This document shows positions 34,803 through 43,529 of a stretch of 64,000 nucleotides of DNA, piece after piece. The DNA lies in assembly GCF_000156235.1 (NCBI RefSeq), contig NZ_DS996805.1, forward strand, positions 992,001 to 1,056,000. Direction: 5' to 3'. The notes under the pieces were generated by a model. That model was not told where the DNA came from, made no database searches, and was given only the letters and a program-made list of their open reading frames with translations. The stretch is from Pseudovibrio sp000156235. GTDB lineage: Bacteria > Pseudomonadota > Alphaproteobacteria > Rhizobiales > Stappiaceae. Each line of letters begins with the position of its first letter. Position 1 is the stretch's first letter. A program made the position numbers and the translations under genes.

Positions 34803-36173
34803 TTACGCAGTTTCAAGCACTTGCTTCTGCGTCCATGCTGGCAACCAGTCCTTGTGCGCTTCCAGAAGCTCGTCCACCATTGCCCAGATCTGCTCCAGAT
34901 CCAGCTCCGCTGCGGTGTGCGGATCCAGCATGGCTGCGTGGTAGATATGCTCACGGTTCTCGGTCATGAGAGCTTCAACTGTCAGCTCCTGCGGGCCGAT
35001 GTTGGTGCGCATAAGTGCGGCCAGCTGTGCAGGCAATTTGCCGATATGCGTTGGCTGAATGCCGTTGCGATCAACGAGGCAAGGCACTTCCACCGCGCAA
35101 TCTTGAGGCAGTGAGGTGATGTAGCCTTTGTTCTGTACGTTTCCGTAGATTACGGATGGTTCGCCCGTCCAGATGGAGTTCATGATGGTGGAGGCGTACT
35201 CTTGACTGCGCTCCACTTCGATGCTCTCGGCGTTCTTGTAGTCTTCCACTTGAGACTTCCAGCGTTCGATCTGCTCTACGCAGCGAACCGGATATTCATC
35301 GAGCGGAATGGAGTATTTCTCCAGAAGATCGGGACGGTCGCGCTTGATAAACCACGGCACATACTCGGAAAAATGCTCTGAGCTTTCAGTCACGAAGTGG
35401 CCAAGACGGGTGAGCATTTCGTAGCGCACCACGTTCTGACAGCGTGGATTCCAAGTGGATGGCTTTGGATAGCGACCTTCACGATAGCCTTCCATCAGAC
35501 GTGGGTAGAGGTCTTCGAAAGTACCGTCTTCCTTGATCTCTTCCAGATACAGGTAGAATGCCATGTGATTGATACCTGCACATTTATAGCGGATATTTGC
35601 AGGATCCAGATCAAGGTCGTGGGCCAGTTCTTTCACCGTACCCTGAACAGAGTGGCAGAGGCCTACCTGTTTGATTTGTGGGTACTTTTGCGCGATGGCC
35701 CAGATGTTGATCGCCATTGGGTTCACATATTGCAGCATGACCGCTTCCGGGCAAACCTTGAGCATATCTTCGCAGATGCTCCAGAGGTGCGGAACGGTGC
35801 GCAGGCCGCGCATGATGCCGCCGATGCCGAGGGTGTCAGCGATGGTTTGGCGCAGGCCGTATTTCTTTGGAATTTCGAAATCGGTTACAGTGCACGGCTC
35901 GTAGCCGCCGATCTGGAAGGCGACCACAACAAAGTCAGCGGAATCAAGAGCTTCCATCTGGTTGGTGTGGGTTGAAACAGTTGCGCTCACTCCCAGCGTC
36001 GCAATCAGTTTGCGGGCAACGATTTCAGATTCATCAAGGCGCTCTTCGTTGATATCCATGAGAGCAACGTGTGCTCCGGACAGCGCCGGACGCTGCAGAA
36101 TATCGCCGATGATGTTCTTCATGAAGGTGGTCGAACCGGCACCAACAAAGGTAATTTTGGGGTTTCGGGCCAT
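34803..36173 (-). CDS. melA: alpha-galactosidase, glycoside hydrolase family 4
   Basis: MelA cleaves alpha-galactosides such as melibiose by the NAD+ and Mn2+-dependent redox-elimination mechanism of family GH4. The 456 residues (E. coli MelA has 451) begin with the nucleotide fold KITFVGAGSTTFMKNIIGDIL. Metal-binding Cys and His are in VGLCHSVQGT and RCAGINHMAFYL. Long stretches, such as VVAFQIGGYEPCTVTDFE, match MelA. It acts in the cytoplasm on sugar imported by the adjacent ABC system. Here melA is paired with an ABC importer rather than the MelB symporter. Confidence 0.95.
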   Translation of the reverse strand: MARNPKITFVGAGSTTFMKNIIGDILQRPALSGAHVALMDINEERLDESEIVARKLIATLGVSATVSTHTNQMEALDSADFVVVAFQIGGYEPCTVTDFEIPKKYGLRQTIADTLGIGGIMRGLRTVPHLWSICEDMLKVCPEAVMLQYVNPMAINIWAIAQKYPQIKQVGLCHSVQGTVKELAHDLDLDPANIRYKCAGINHMAFYLYLEEIKEDGTFEDLYPRLMEGYREGRYPKPSTWNPRCQNVVRYEMLTRLGHFVTESSEHFSEYVPWFIKRDRPDLLEKYSIPLDEYPVRCVEQIERWKSQVEDYKNAESIEVERSQEYASTIMNSIWTGEPSVIYGNVQNKGYITSLPQDCAVEVPCLVDRNGIQPTHIGKLPAQLAALMRTNIGPQELTVEALMTENREHIYHAAMLDPHTAAELDLEQIWAMVDELLEAHKDWLPAWTQKQVLETA

Positions 36174-36358
36174 GCTTTTCTCCCATTTCCCGAAGGGCTC
36201 GCCAGCGCTTCAGGTTGCATAGTTCTTGAGGGGATAACCGGAAAGCCTTGAGACGAACGTCCTGCAGCTCACCTTTGAGCAAAACCTATGGGGCGGCGGC
36301 GTCTATTTCTTCCCGTTTTCTATTCTAAATTTCCGGAAACCACGGCAAATGAGGGAAG

Positions 36359-37780
36359 TTACGCAGTATCTGCCATGCTTGACGCAGCGTCTTCACCTGC
36401 CAGCTGTGAAGAGATAAAGCCGTTTCGCTCCAGTACTTTAGCAGTTTTGAATAAATACTCTTCGCCGTAGCGCGGGCCAATGAGTTGGATGCCGATTGGG
36501 ATGCCCTCGTGTTTCTCTTTGCTTGGGACACTCATGGACGGCAGGTCGAGGAAATTCATCGATCCGAGGTAAGTGGTTGTTTTTATGATCTCTTCAAGGC
36601 TTCCAACCGATTTGACGTCGGCGCCTGCCTCAAATGCGTTTTTTGTGCAAACGGGTGCAATGATTACGGGATATTTGCGTTGAAATTGGTCAATCAGGCG
36701 GTGGTAGTGGGATCTGGAGGCCAAAGCGCGTGCATAGCCGTGATAGTCCATGGGCGGGGATAGTTGTGTATAGTACTCAAACACGGTGCGCAGCTGCTCT
36801 GAGGCGAACTTGTCGATGATTGTCTCTTTTTGCAGCGCCACTTCGGTGATCAGCAAAGAAGAGTAGCGGTCGAAGGCCTCCTGAATGAAGTCAATTGAGC
36901 TGCTCTCCACCTTGTATCCCCGCTGCGCCAACACCTCTCCAGCCTGTTTCAGCACCTCGTTAATTTTCGGATCGGCATCAGGCGGTGTGATGAGTGCGAC
37001 GGTGTTGGGATAGGACTTATCCTCGTCCATGTCTGGCAGAGACCACGTATCCAGATCAGAATAACCACGCATGACATCGTAGGCGAGTTTGAGGTCATCG
37101 ACGGATCGTGCGAGCGGGCCCTGGGCGGATGACAGCTGGATGGTCATGGGGCGCTCTGCCGGGCTGGTGGCGTTGTAAAACGGTATGCGGCCGTGGGATG
37201 GACGCAGGCCGAGGACGCCGCAGCAAAAAGCTGGCAGGCGGATGGAGCCCGAAAGGTCTGAGCCGTGGGCGATATAGCCGATGCCAGCAGCTAGTGAGCT
37301 GCCTGCTCCGCCGCTTGAACCGCCCGGCGTGAGAGCCGGGTTCCACGGGTTCAATGTCTGGCCGAACAAGACGTTGTCTGTATGGAAGCGCCACGACATT
37401 TCCGGCGTGTTGGTGCGGCCAATGGGGATGGCCCCTGCCCGTTTCAGGCGCTCGACCAGAGGTGCATCCTGTTTGGCGATCAGGCCTGCGAAGGCTTTGA
37501 CACCGTTGTTGGTTGAAGCACCTTCCTGATCAACATTTTCCTTGATAGTCACGGGTACGCCGTGGAGTGGGCCAAGTTCATCACCGCGTTCAATGGCCTG
37601 ATCTGCCAGTTCAGCTGCTTTACGGGCCTTATCGTCATATCTGGTGGTCACTGCATTCAGATGAGCTTTTTCATCTATGCGGGCCAGATGCTGATCAATC
37701 ACCTCAGCGCTGGAAATCTGGCGGTTGCGGATCGCGGCTGCAACTTCGGTAGCTGTCAGTTTAAAGATGTTGTCGGTCAT
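36359..37780 (-). CDS. amidase (amidase-signature family)
   Basis: This is an amidase-signature hydrolase of 473 residues. The signature GGSSGGAGSSLAAG and the following SDLSGSIRLPA give the Ser-cisSer-Lys triad; the Lys is in VTIKENVD near residue 80. It hydrolyses a carboxamide or related bond, but the substrate is not readable. It lies just downstream of a TRAP transporter on the same strand with 13 bases between, so the transporter may supply its substrate or take up its product. It is not GatA, since no gatB or gatC is near. Confidence 0.9.
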   Translation of the reverse strand: MTDNIFKLTATEVAAAIRNRQISSAEVIDQHLARIDEKAHLNAVTTRYDDKARKAAELADQAIERGDELGPLHGVPVTIKENVDQEGASTNNGVKAFAGLIAKQDAPLVERLKRAGAIPIGRTNTPEMSWRFHTDNVLFGQTLNPWNPALTPGGSSGGAGSSLAAGIGYIAHGSDLSGSIRLPAFCCGVLGLRPSHGRIPFYNATSPAERPMTIQLSSAQGPLARSVDDLKLAYDVMRGYSDLDTWSLPDMDEDKSYPNTVALITPPDADPKINEVLKQAGEVLAQRGYKVESSSIDFIQEAFDRYSSLLITEVALQKETIIDKFASEQLRTVFEYYTQLSPPMDYHGYARALASRSHYHRLIDQFQRKYPVIIAPVCTKNAFEAGADVKSVGSLEEIIKTTTYLGSMNFLDLPSMSVPSKEKHEGIPIGIQLIGPRYGEEYLFKTAKVLERNGFISSQLAGEDAASSMADTA

Positions 37781-37792
37781 TTTGCAGGTTCC

Positions 37793-39055
37793 TCAGCTAA
37801 CGAAGATCAAGGAGAGTTCTGGCAGGAAAGTGACGAGCAGCAGTACAATGAGCATAAGCAGGACAAACGGCACGATAGATCTGGTGACTGTCCAGAAGCT
37901 TTCTTTGAAGGCCTGCGAGGCCACCACAAGGTTGATGCCGACGGGCGGCGTAAGCAGGCCAATCTCCAGATTGATGATCATGATGATGCCCAGATGCACC
38001 GGATCGATGCCGTAAGCGACGGCAACGGGTAGCAGGATCGGTGCCATGATCAGCAGTGCTGAGATGATTTCCATAAAGAAACCAACCAGCAGGAGCAGGA
38101 TATTGAGGCCAATCAGGAAGAGCCATTTCTCCTCAACATGGGCAGACAACCAATCTGCCAGCTGGCCCGGCACCTGCTCGGTGGTCAGCACCATGTTCAG
38201 AGTTGCTGCGATGGCGACAATGGGCAGTAGACCACCGAGTAACTGGGTGGTGTGAATGACAGCGTCCCAAAGCTGCGATAGCGTCAGTTCCTTATAGATG
38301 AACAGCTCAACAGCGAGCGCATATGCCAATGCAATGGCCGCGCTTTCAGTTGCGGTGAAGTAGCCGGAGTAGATGCCGCCGAGCAGAATGACGGGCATGA
38401 GCAATGACCAGACGCCATTGGATATGGCTGAGCCTGCCTCTGCTAGGTCAAAACCAATGCGCGGTATGGTTCTGTTCACCCATGCCGAGTAAGAGGCCAG
38501 AATGAGTGTGAGCAGCAACCCCGGAACAATACCAGCCAGGAACATGTCGGTGATCGACGTTTCCGTAACCAGTCCGTAGATGATCATCGGGATACTGGGC
38601 GGAATAACGACACCCAGTGTGCCTGCACTGGAGAGCGCTCCAAGGGCGTATGGGGTTGAGTACCCCTGCTCCTTCAAAGCTGGATAAAGAACCGTGCCCA
38701 CGGCCAGCAGTGTGACCATTGAAGAGCCGGAAATCGCTGCAAAGAAGGCGCAGGACAAAATAGTTGCCACCCCAAGGCCGCCGGACAGCGAGCCGGTGAG
38801 CTGCTTTAGCACATTTACAAGACGCTCTGCGATGGCACCGCGGCTCATGATGGACCCGCAAAGCAGGAAGACCGGGATTGAGAGCAGCGCCTCACGGTCC
38901 AGTGCCGCCCAGAAGTCCTCTGCCATGAACATCAGCTCGCCGTCGCTGTAAAACAGCTGCACAGCACCGCCCAGAACCATCAGGATCACGATCAGGTTCT
39001 GGCGCAAGACCAGCATGAGGATGACAGCGAGTGTTAGAAGGACAGCGGTGCTCAT
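37793..39055 (-). CDS. TRAP transporter large permease (second system)
   Basis: This is a DctM-type permease, 420 residues with about twelve membrane segments. Characteristic parts are SSAGTLGVVIPPSIPMIIYGL and, near the end, IGLLTPPVGINLVVA. It overlaps the small permease gene by four bases (ATGA). Its sequence differs clearly from the first TRAP large permease at 4675, so the two systems serve different solutes. Confidence 0.92.
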   Translation of the reverse strand: MSTAVLLTLAVILMLVLRQNLIVILMVLGGAVQLFYSDGELMFMAEDFWAALDREALLSIPVFLLCGSIMSRGAIAERLVNVLKQLTGSLSGGLGVATILSCAFFAAISGSSMVTLLAVGTVLYPALKEQGYSTPYALGALSSAGTLGVVIPPSIPMIIYGLVTETSITDMFLAGIVPGLLLTLILASYSAWVNRTIPRIGFDLAEAGSAISNGVWSLLMPVILLGGIYSGYFTATESAAIALAYALAVELFIYKELTLSQLWDAVIHTTQLLGGLLPIVAIAATLNMVLTTEQVPGQLADWLSAHVEEKWLFLIGLNILLLLVGFFMEIISALLIMAPILLPVAVAYGIDPVHLGIIMIINLEIGLLTPPVGINLVVASQAFKESFWTVTRSIVPFVLLMLIVLLLVTFLPELSLIFVS

Positions 39056-39540
39056 TCCAGATCAGCCTCCGCTGGTTTCAACGAGGGCATCACGGCAAAG
39101 CCAAAATGGCGGAGCGCATTGGAATAGAAGGCGTAGGGCATGATGGTTTGGAACCACCACAGTGGCCAATCCACAACGGGCACGAGAAAGCCAATCTCAT
39201 AGGACGAGCGTACAAGCTCAAAAGAGATGTAGCCAGCAAGCAGGAAGAGGCATCCGCTCAAGACATCTCCCAGTTTTTGCAGCAGGGCCTGCCATGCGTG
39301 TGGCAGCACATTATCCGTGAACTTGGGGCGGATGTGGGTGCCGGAGGACGTTGCCAGCCCCAAGCCAAGCATGCCTGCAAATATGGCGGAAAACAAAGCG
39401 ATTTTGCTGCTGTGCATCAACGAGGTCTCAAAGAACTCACGCGCGACCACATCTGCCAGCATGGCTACCACAACAATGATGTAGGCCAGTGCCGCAAAGG
39501 TCGCTTCAAAGCGGTAGAGCAGATGGAAAAATCGCTTCAT
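39052..39540 (-). CDS. TRAP transporter small permease (second system)
   Basis: This is a DctQ-type subunit, 162 residues with four membrane segments (YIIVVVAMLADVVAREFF, then IALFSAIFAGMLGLGLA). The motif around SGTHIRPKF is normal for the family. It lies between the binding-protein gene, from which a hairpin separates it, and the large permease, which it overlaps. Confidence 0.88.
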   Translation of the reverse strand: MKRFFHLLYRFEATFAALAYIIVVVAMLADVVAREFFETSLMHSSKIALFSAIFAGMLGLGLATSSGTHIRPKFTDNVLPHAWQALLQKLGDVLSGCLFLLAGYISFELVRSSYEIGFLVPVVDWPLWWFQTIMPYAFYSNALRHFGFAVMPSLKPAEADLE

Positions 39541-39550
39541 GCAAAATGAA

Positions 39551-39577
39551 AAGAGCCCTTAAAACGGGCGGGCTCTT
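39551..39577 (-). terminator. intercistronic stem-loop after dctP-type gene
   Basis: AAGAGCCC (39551-39558) and GGGCTCTT (39570-39577) are perfect 8-base arms with an 11-base loop. It sits between the binding-protein and small-permease genes, the same position as the stem-loops in the two ABC operons. It would favour expression of the binding protein. Confidence 0.68.
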
Positions 39578-39592
39578 CCTTTCTGGTTCAAG

Positions 39593-40591
39593 TCAAAGTG
39601 TGCAGGCTTGTCTTGCCTCCAGAATTTTCGGCCAGATTTCTTCTGCCTGACCACCAATTGAGCTGACCAACTGCTCTCGCAGTGGCACAACGGCTGTCTT
39701 CCAAGATTCGCGCTGTTCCGCTGACAGCTTATGGACGTGACCACCGTTTTCCTGAAAACCTGCGACCATGCCGTCCGCCATATTGCGCACTTCATCCCGC
39801 AAGCCCTGAACAGGCACCAGTGCGTTGGTGATGCTCTCCTGCTCCGTTGCGCTCAGCTTCTTCCAGGTGCGCATGCTCATAACGAGCGCGCCAGACTGAT
39901 GCAGGTGGGCGGAAAGAGTGAGATGGGGTGCCAATTTGCCCATGCCCATGGCCACATAGGTCATGGCTGGCAGTGTTCCGCCCTCCACCATTCCGGTCTG
40001 GATGGCAGATGGGGTTTCCGCCAATGGCAACACAACCCCGTTTGCACCCATGCCCTGCCAGAAGTTGGCGGAGTATTTTGCAGGAGCGGCCCGCACTTTG
40101 ACGCCTTTGACATCATCCAGCGTGACCAGCGGTTTAGTTCCGAATGCGTGGATCCAGCCGAGTTCATTCCATTGGAGGAACTTCAGGCCTTTCTTTTCAA
40201 AAAGCGGTTCAAAAACAGATGTGAGGTGCTTGTCCATGGCGCAATCGATCTGGGCATAACTGTCCCATAAGAACGGGACGCCCATGAGCGCCATTTCGGG
40301 CACCACAGTTGAAAACGCAGTCATGGAAGAGCCGAGAATATCAATACGTCCGCGAATGGTCTTTTGAACCATCACAGGTTCAGTGCCGAGCTGGCCTGCA
40401 TGAAATAATTTCGCGCTTATTTCACCTTCAGAATTTGTGCTGATCTTTTCGGCGATGGCATCAACATGTTTTACCCAAGGGGTACCCAGAGGTGCACTTG
40501 TTGCAAACTTCAGTTCTTTCGCGGCTTCAGCGCCCCCAACTGACGCAACGATAGATGCGGCAGCACCCAGCAATAAACCATGTATTTTCAT
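39593..40591 (-). CDS. TRAP transporter substrate-binding protein (second system)
   Basis: This is the periplasmic receptor of the second TRAP system, 332 residues from the ATG at 40591. The signal peptide is MKIHGLLLGAAASIVASVGG, cleaved after AEA. The DctP core shows GVKVRAAPAKYSANFW, with the Arg that usually pairs with a carboxylate, and PLAETPSAIQTGMVEGG. GGGGGG stands upstream of the ATG. It begins the operon dctP-dctQ-dctM-amidase and is divergent from the TetR gene. Confidence 0.9.
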   Translation of the reverse strand: MKIHGLLLGAAASIVASVGGAEAAKELKFATSAPLGTPWVKHVDAIAEKISTNSEGEISAKLFHAGQLGTEPVMVQKTIRGRIDILGSSMTAFSTVVPEMALMGVPFLWDSYAQIDCAMDKHLTSVFEPLFEKKGLKFLQWNELGWIHAFGTKPLVTLDDVKGVKVRAAPAKYSANFWQGMGANGVVLPLAETPSAIQTGMVEGGTLPAMTYVAMGMGKLAPHLTLSAHLHQSGALVMSMRTWKKLSATEQESITNALVPVQGLRDEVRNMADGMVAGFQENGGHVHKLSAEQRESWKTAVVPLREQLVSSIGGQAEEIWPKILEARQACTL

Positions 40592-40724
40592 CGTCCCCCC
40601 TATATGTTCCCAAATCACACATGCATTCTGCTATTATCGGTGGCCCCAACCTGAGAGATGCTATAGTTTGGCAACTCTATTCTCATTATCAAAAACAGAA
40701 CTTATCGTCTAGTTTGAGTGTAAA

Positions 40725-41393
40725 ATGAAATCTTATAAGCCAAAACAAAAACGAGGCTATGAGGCGGAGCAGAATTTCCTGCAAGCTGCAAAAACGATTT
40801 TTGCCAAGGAAGGTGTGGCACGGGCGCGGGTTTCAGATATCGTTCAACTCGCGGGCTCTTCAACGGGCAATTTTTACTTTCGATTCAAGAACAAAGAGAT
40901 GTTGTTCGAGCGCCTTTTTGAAATATACGAGGAGCATGCGCAAGGCCTTATTCAGGACTTGCAGGACCCGTTGGGGTCTTTGGAGAGCACCATTTACTTT
41001 GTCACAGCCCTGAACCAGCAACTGCTTCAGGAAAATGTCGGGCTTTACCGTGCTGCCCATGAAGTTTCCGCCAAAGAGCCTGAAACCTGGAAGCGATTCC
41101 AACAGCTGACTCTGGCCACTGCAGAGCGTATTCTGACCCTCTGTGAGCCTTATAAAGATGAGATCCCTTTTGAAGATTGGGAGCTTCAGGTGCGTCAGGC
41201 GATTCAGCTGATCACTGGCTTTACGGCCAATCAGGCGATCCGTGATGCAGGCCCTGCCCATTTTGGGTCTCAAGCGATGGTCGACATGCTCTTCCTGGCC
41301 GCTATGGGCGTGCTGGGGCGTACTCCATCAAAAGAGTTTGAGAGCCAAAAAGAGAAAATCCATCAGATATTGAAGGATGACCGATATTCCTAA
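40725..41393 (+). CDS. TetR family transcriptional regulator
   Basis: This is a 222-residue repressor with an N-terminal TetR helix-turn-helix (VARARVSDIVQLAGSSTGNFYFRFKNKEMLF). The C-terminal ligand domain has no recognisable subfamily. It is followed after 59 bases by a fadD-like ligase on the same strand and is divergent from the TRAP-amidase operon. Palindromes in the gap to the ligase gene may be its operators. The ligand may be an acyl-CoA (inference). Confidence 0.88.
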   Translation: MKSYKPKQKRGYEAEQNFLQAAKTIFAKEGVARARVSDIVQLAGSSTGNFYFRFKNKEMLFERLFEIYEEHAQGLIQDLQDPLGSLESTIYFVTALNQQLLQENVGLYRAAHEVSAKEPETWKRFQQLTLATAERILTLCEPYKDEIPFEDWELQVRQAIQLITGFTANQAIRDAGPAHFGSQAMVDMLFLAAMGVLGRTPSKEFESQKEKIHQILKDDRYS

Positions 41394-41406
41394 AGCGTAA
41401 GCTGAA

Positions 41407-41430
41407 AGAATATTCTAATATACGCGTATA
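41407..41430. promoter_or_regulatory. paired palindromes upstream of the acyl-CoA ligase gene
   Basis: Two perfect palindromes stand nearly end to end: AGAATATTCT (41407-41416) and TATACGCGTATA (41419-41430). They lie 22 bases before the ligase ATG and just after the TetR gene, where a repressor would block transcription of the ligase. Confidence 0.6.
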
Positions 41431-41452
41431 AGTTTTAATTTTGGGAGGAATT

Positions 41453-43087
41453 ATGACTGATACACTTAGTGCTCCAGCGTGGACACCTACTGTATTTACC
41501 AAGCCAATCAACGTGAATGGCTACAGATCTGTCGTGGAAATATTTGAGGAGGCAAATGGCCGCTTCGCAGATAATGTAGCCTTCACCAACTTTGGTCAGT
41601 CACTTACATTTAAAGATGTTGATGAGAAGTCACGCGCAGTTGCTGCCTATTTGCAGAATGAGCTGGGCCTGAAAAAAGGCGACCGCGTCGCCATTATGCT
41701 ACCGAATATTCTGGCGTTTCCGGTTATCATGTTCGGCATATTGCGCGCCGGACTTGTGCAGGTGAACGTCAACCCTCTCTACACACCGCGCGAGTTGAAA
41801 CATCAATTGAATGATGCGGATACGGATACCATCTTCATTTTCTCAGGCTCCAGCCCAACTCTGGCAGAAGTGGTTGCTGATACGCCGATCAAGAATGTGC
41901 TAATCGCGAATGTGGGAGATGCCACCGGGGTGGATATGCCCTCGCCGCCTGCGCATGAGATGTTTGCGGATCGTTTGACGGTCAAAGACGTGCTTGCGAA
42001 GGGCGAGCAGCTGGAGTTTACGCCCCCGCAAATCAATCCAAGCGATCTGATTTACCTGCAGTATACAGGCGGCACAACTGGCCTATCCAAAGGTGCCGCG
42101 CTCAGCCATGGCAATCTGGTAGCAAACATTGCGCAGTTTGATGCGGCGACTGATGGCTTTATGCGGGCGGGCGAAGAGATCGTGATCACGGCGCTGCCGC
42201 TCTATCATATCTTCGCGTTGATGGTGAACTGCCTGTCGTTCTACTGGCTTGGCTCTCAGAACGTCCTGATCACCAACCCGCGAGACATGCCGGGGTTTGT
42301 GGGTGAGCTGAAGAACTGGAAGTTCAGTGTCATTACCGGTGTGAATACGCTCTTCAATGGCCTTTTGCATACGCCGGGCTTTGATGAGCTGGACTTCAGC
42401 AACTACAAGTTCGCCATGGGTGGTGGCTCTGCCATTCAGCGGGCGATTTCGGATAGATGGAAGCAGGTGACCGGCCATCACATCATTGAAGGCTATGGCC
42501 TGAGTGAGACGTCGCCAATCCTGTCCGTGAACCCGTTTGACAGCACCGAGTTTACCGAGACTGTCGGCCAGTCCATGCCGATGACGGAGATCAAGTTGCT
42601 GGATGCGGAGGACAATGAAGTTCCGCTTGGCCAGCCGGGCGAGCTTTGCGCGCGCGGCCCGCAGATCATGCAGGGATACTGGCGCAAGCCGGATGCAACA
42701 GCTGCTGTGATGACCCCGGATGGGTTCTTCCGCACCGGTGATATCGCGATCATGGACCAGCGCAACAACTTCAAGATCGTGGAACGGAAGAAGGACATGG
42801 TGCTTGTGTCCGGCTTCAACGTTTATCCGGCTGAGGTTGAGGCAGTGATTGCCGAGATCGCGGGCGTGGTTGAGGTCGCCGTTGCAGGAACATCCGATGA
42901 GCGGACTGGTGAGGCTGTGAAGGCCTTTGTGGTGCGCAGCAGTGAGGATGTGACGCCGGAAGCGGTTCAGGAATACTGCCATAAAGCGATGGCGGCCTAT
43001 AAAGTGCCGAAACACGTGGAGTTTTTGGAAGAGCTGCCAAAATCCACCGTGGGTAAAATCCTGCGCCGTGAGCTGCGGGACAAGTAA
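41453..43087 (+). CDS. fadD: long-chain fatty acid-CoA ligase (FadD type)
   Basis: This is an acyl-CoA synthetase of 544 residues from the ATG at 41453, with GGGAGG five bases before it. The ATP motif is YTGGTTGLSKGA (near residue 205), the adenosine motif is EGYGLSETSP, the hinge is ERKKDMVLVSGFNVYP, and the C-terminal catalytic Lys is in KSTVGKILRREL. These match FadD. It activates free fatty acids for beta-oxidation at the inner membrane. No other beta-oxidation gene is adjacent. It ends at a clear terminator. Confidence 0.9.
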   Translation: MTDTLSAPAWTPTVFTKPINVNGYRSVVEIFEEANGRFADNVAFTNFGQSLTFKDVDEKSRAVAAYLQNELGLKKGDRVAIMLPNILAFPVIMFGILRAGLVQVNVNPLYTPRELKHQLNDADTDTIFIFSGSSPTLAEVVADTPIKNVLIANVGDATGVDMPSPPAHEMFADRLTVKDVLAKGEQLEFTPPQINPSDLIYLQYTGGTTGLSKGAALSHGNLVANIAQFDAATDGFMRAGEEIVITALPLYHIFALMVNCLSFYWLGSQNVLITNPRDMPGFVGELKNWKFSVITGVNTLFNGLLHTPGFDELDFSNYKFAMGGGSAIQRAISDRWKQVTGHHIIEGYGLSETSPILSVNPFDSTEFTETVGQSMPMTEIKLLDAEDNEVPLGQPGELCARGPQIMQGYWRKPDATAAVMTPDGFFRTGDIAIMDQRNNFKIVERKKDMVLVSGFNVYPAEVEAVIAEIAGVVEVAVAGTSDERTGEAVKAFVVRSSEDVTPEAVQEYCHKAMAAYKVPKHVEFLEELPKSTVGKILRRELRDK

Positions 43088-43113
43088 GTTTCCTGTCAGA
43101 CGACATAAAAAGA

Positions 43114-43140
43114 GCCGCAGTTTGATCGCTGCGGCTTTTT
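43114..43140. terminator. rho-independent terminator
   Basis: GCCGCAG (43114-43120) pairs with CTGCGGC (43129-43135), 8-base loop, followed by six T. An A-run precedes it on the other side, so it can also stop the minus-strand DUF1330 transcript arriving from the right. Confidence 0.88.
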
Positions 43141-43164
43141 TCGTTTCATCTGGTATGGTGTGCG

Positions 43165-43452
43165 TTATGCGCCTTCCACAATGATGATGTTGGCAATGCC
43201 AGCGTTTTCGCGATGTTTTTTGGCTGCCTGATACTCTTCGCTGTTGTAGCAAGCCATCGCGGTTTCCATATCAGCAAACTCGATGACTACATTGCGGGGA
43301 TGGTTGGTGCCTTCCAGATCCTCAAACTTACCGCCGCGCGCCAGAACGTTGGCGTTGTACTTTTTGAAAGCGGCAGAGGCTCCGTCTGCATAGAGCTTGT
43401 ATGGCTCAGGATCTGTGACTGTGACGTGAGCGACCCAATAGGCTTTTGGCAT
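43165..43452 (-). CDS. DUF1330 family protein
   Basis: This small protein of 95 residues belongs to DUF1330, a ferredoxin-like alpha/beta-barrel dimer family related to antibiotic-biosynthesis monooxygenase folds. MPKAYWVAHVTVTDPEPY at the start and the VVIEFADMETAMACYNSEEYQ stretch are typical. Function is unknown. It ends the operon of ureidopropionase-like hydrolase, dihydropyrimidinase and transporter, behind a hairpin, so a role in disposal of a pyrimidine-derived intermediate is possible but unsupported. Confidence 0.85.
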   Translation of the reverse strand: MPKAYWVAHVTVTDPEPYKLYADGASAAFKKYNANVLARGGKFEDLEGTNHPRNVVIEFADMETAMACYNSEEYQAAKKHRENAGIANIIIVEGA

Positions 43453-43478
43453 TTTCTCTTCCTTTAAAACAGGAGGAA

Positions 43479-43497
43479 GCGGCGCTTGATACGCCGC
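43479..43497 (-). repeat. small GC-rich hairpin between transporter and DUF1330 genes
   Basis: GCGGCG (43479-43484) and CGCCGC (43492-43497) can pair with a 7-base loop. On the minus strand there is no U-run directly after it, so it is more likely a processing or stabilising hairpin than a terminator. Confidence 0.5.
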
Positions 43498-43529
43498 CCC
43501 CTCTTCTCGTTATTTAGCTTAGTTCGCTG

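Noticed and set aside
39585..39594. GGTTCAAGTC, a tRNA T-arm-like string
   Set aside because: No acceptor, D or anticodon arms around it.
42083..43252. 389-codon minus-strand frame over the fadD-like gene
   Set aside because: Antisense to a gene with intact ligase motifs and a good start.
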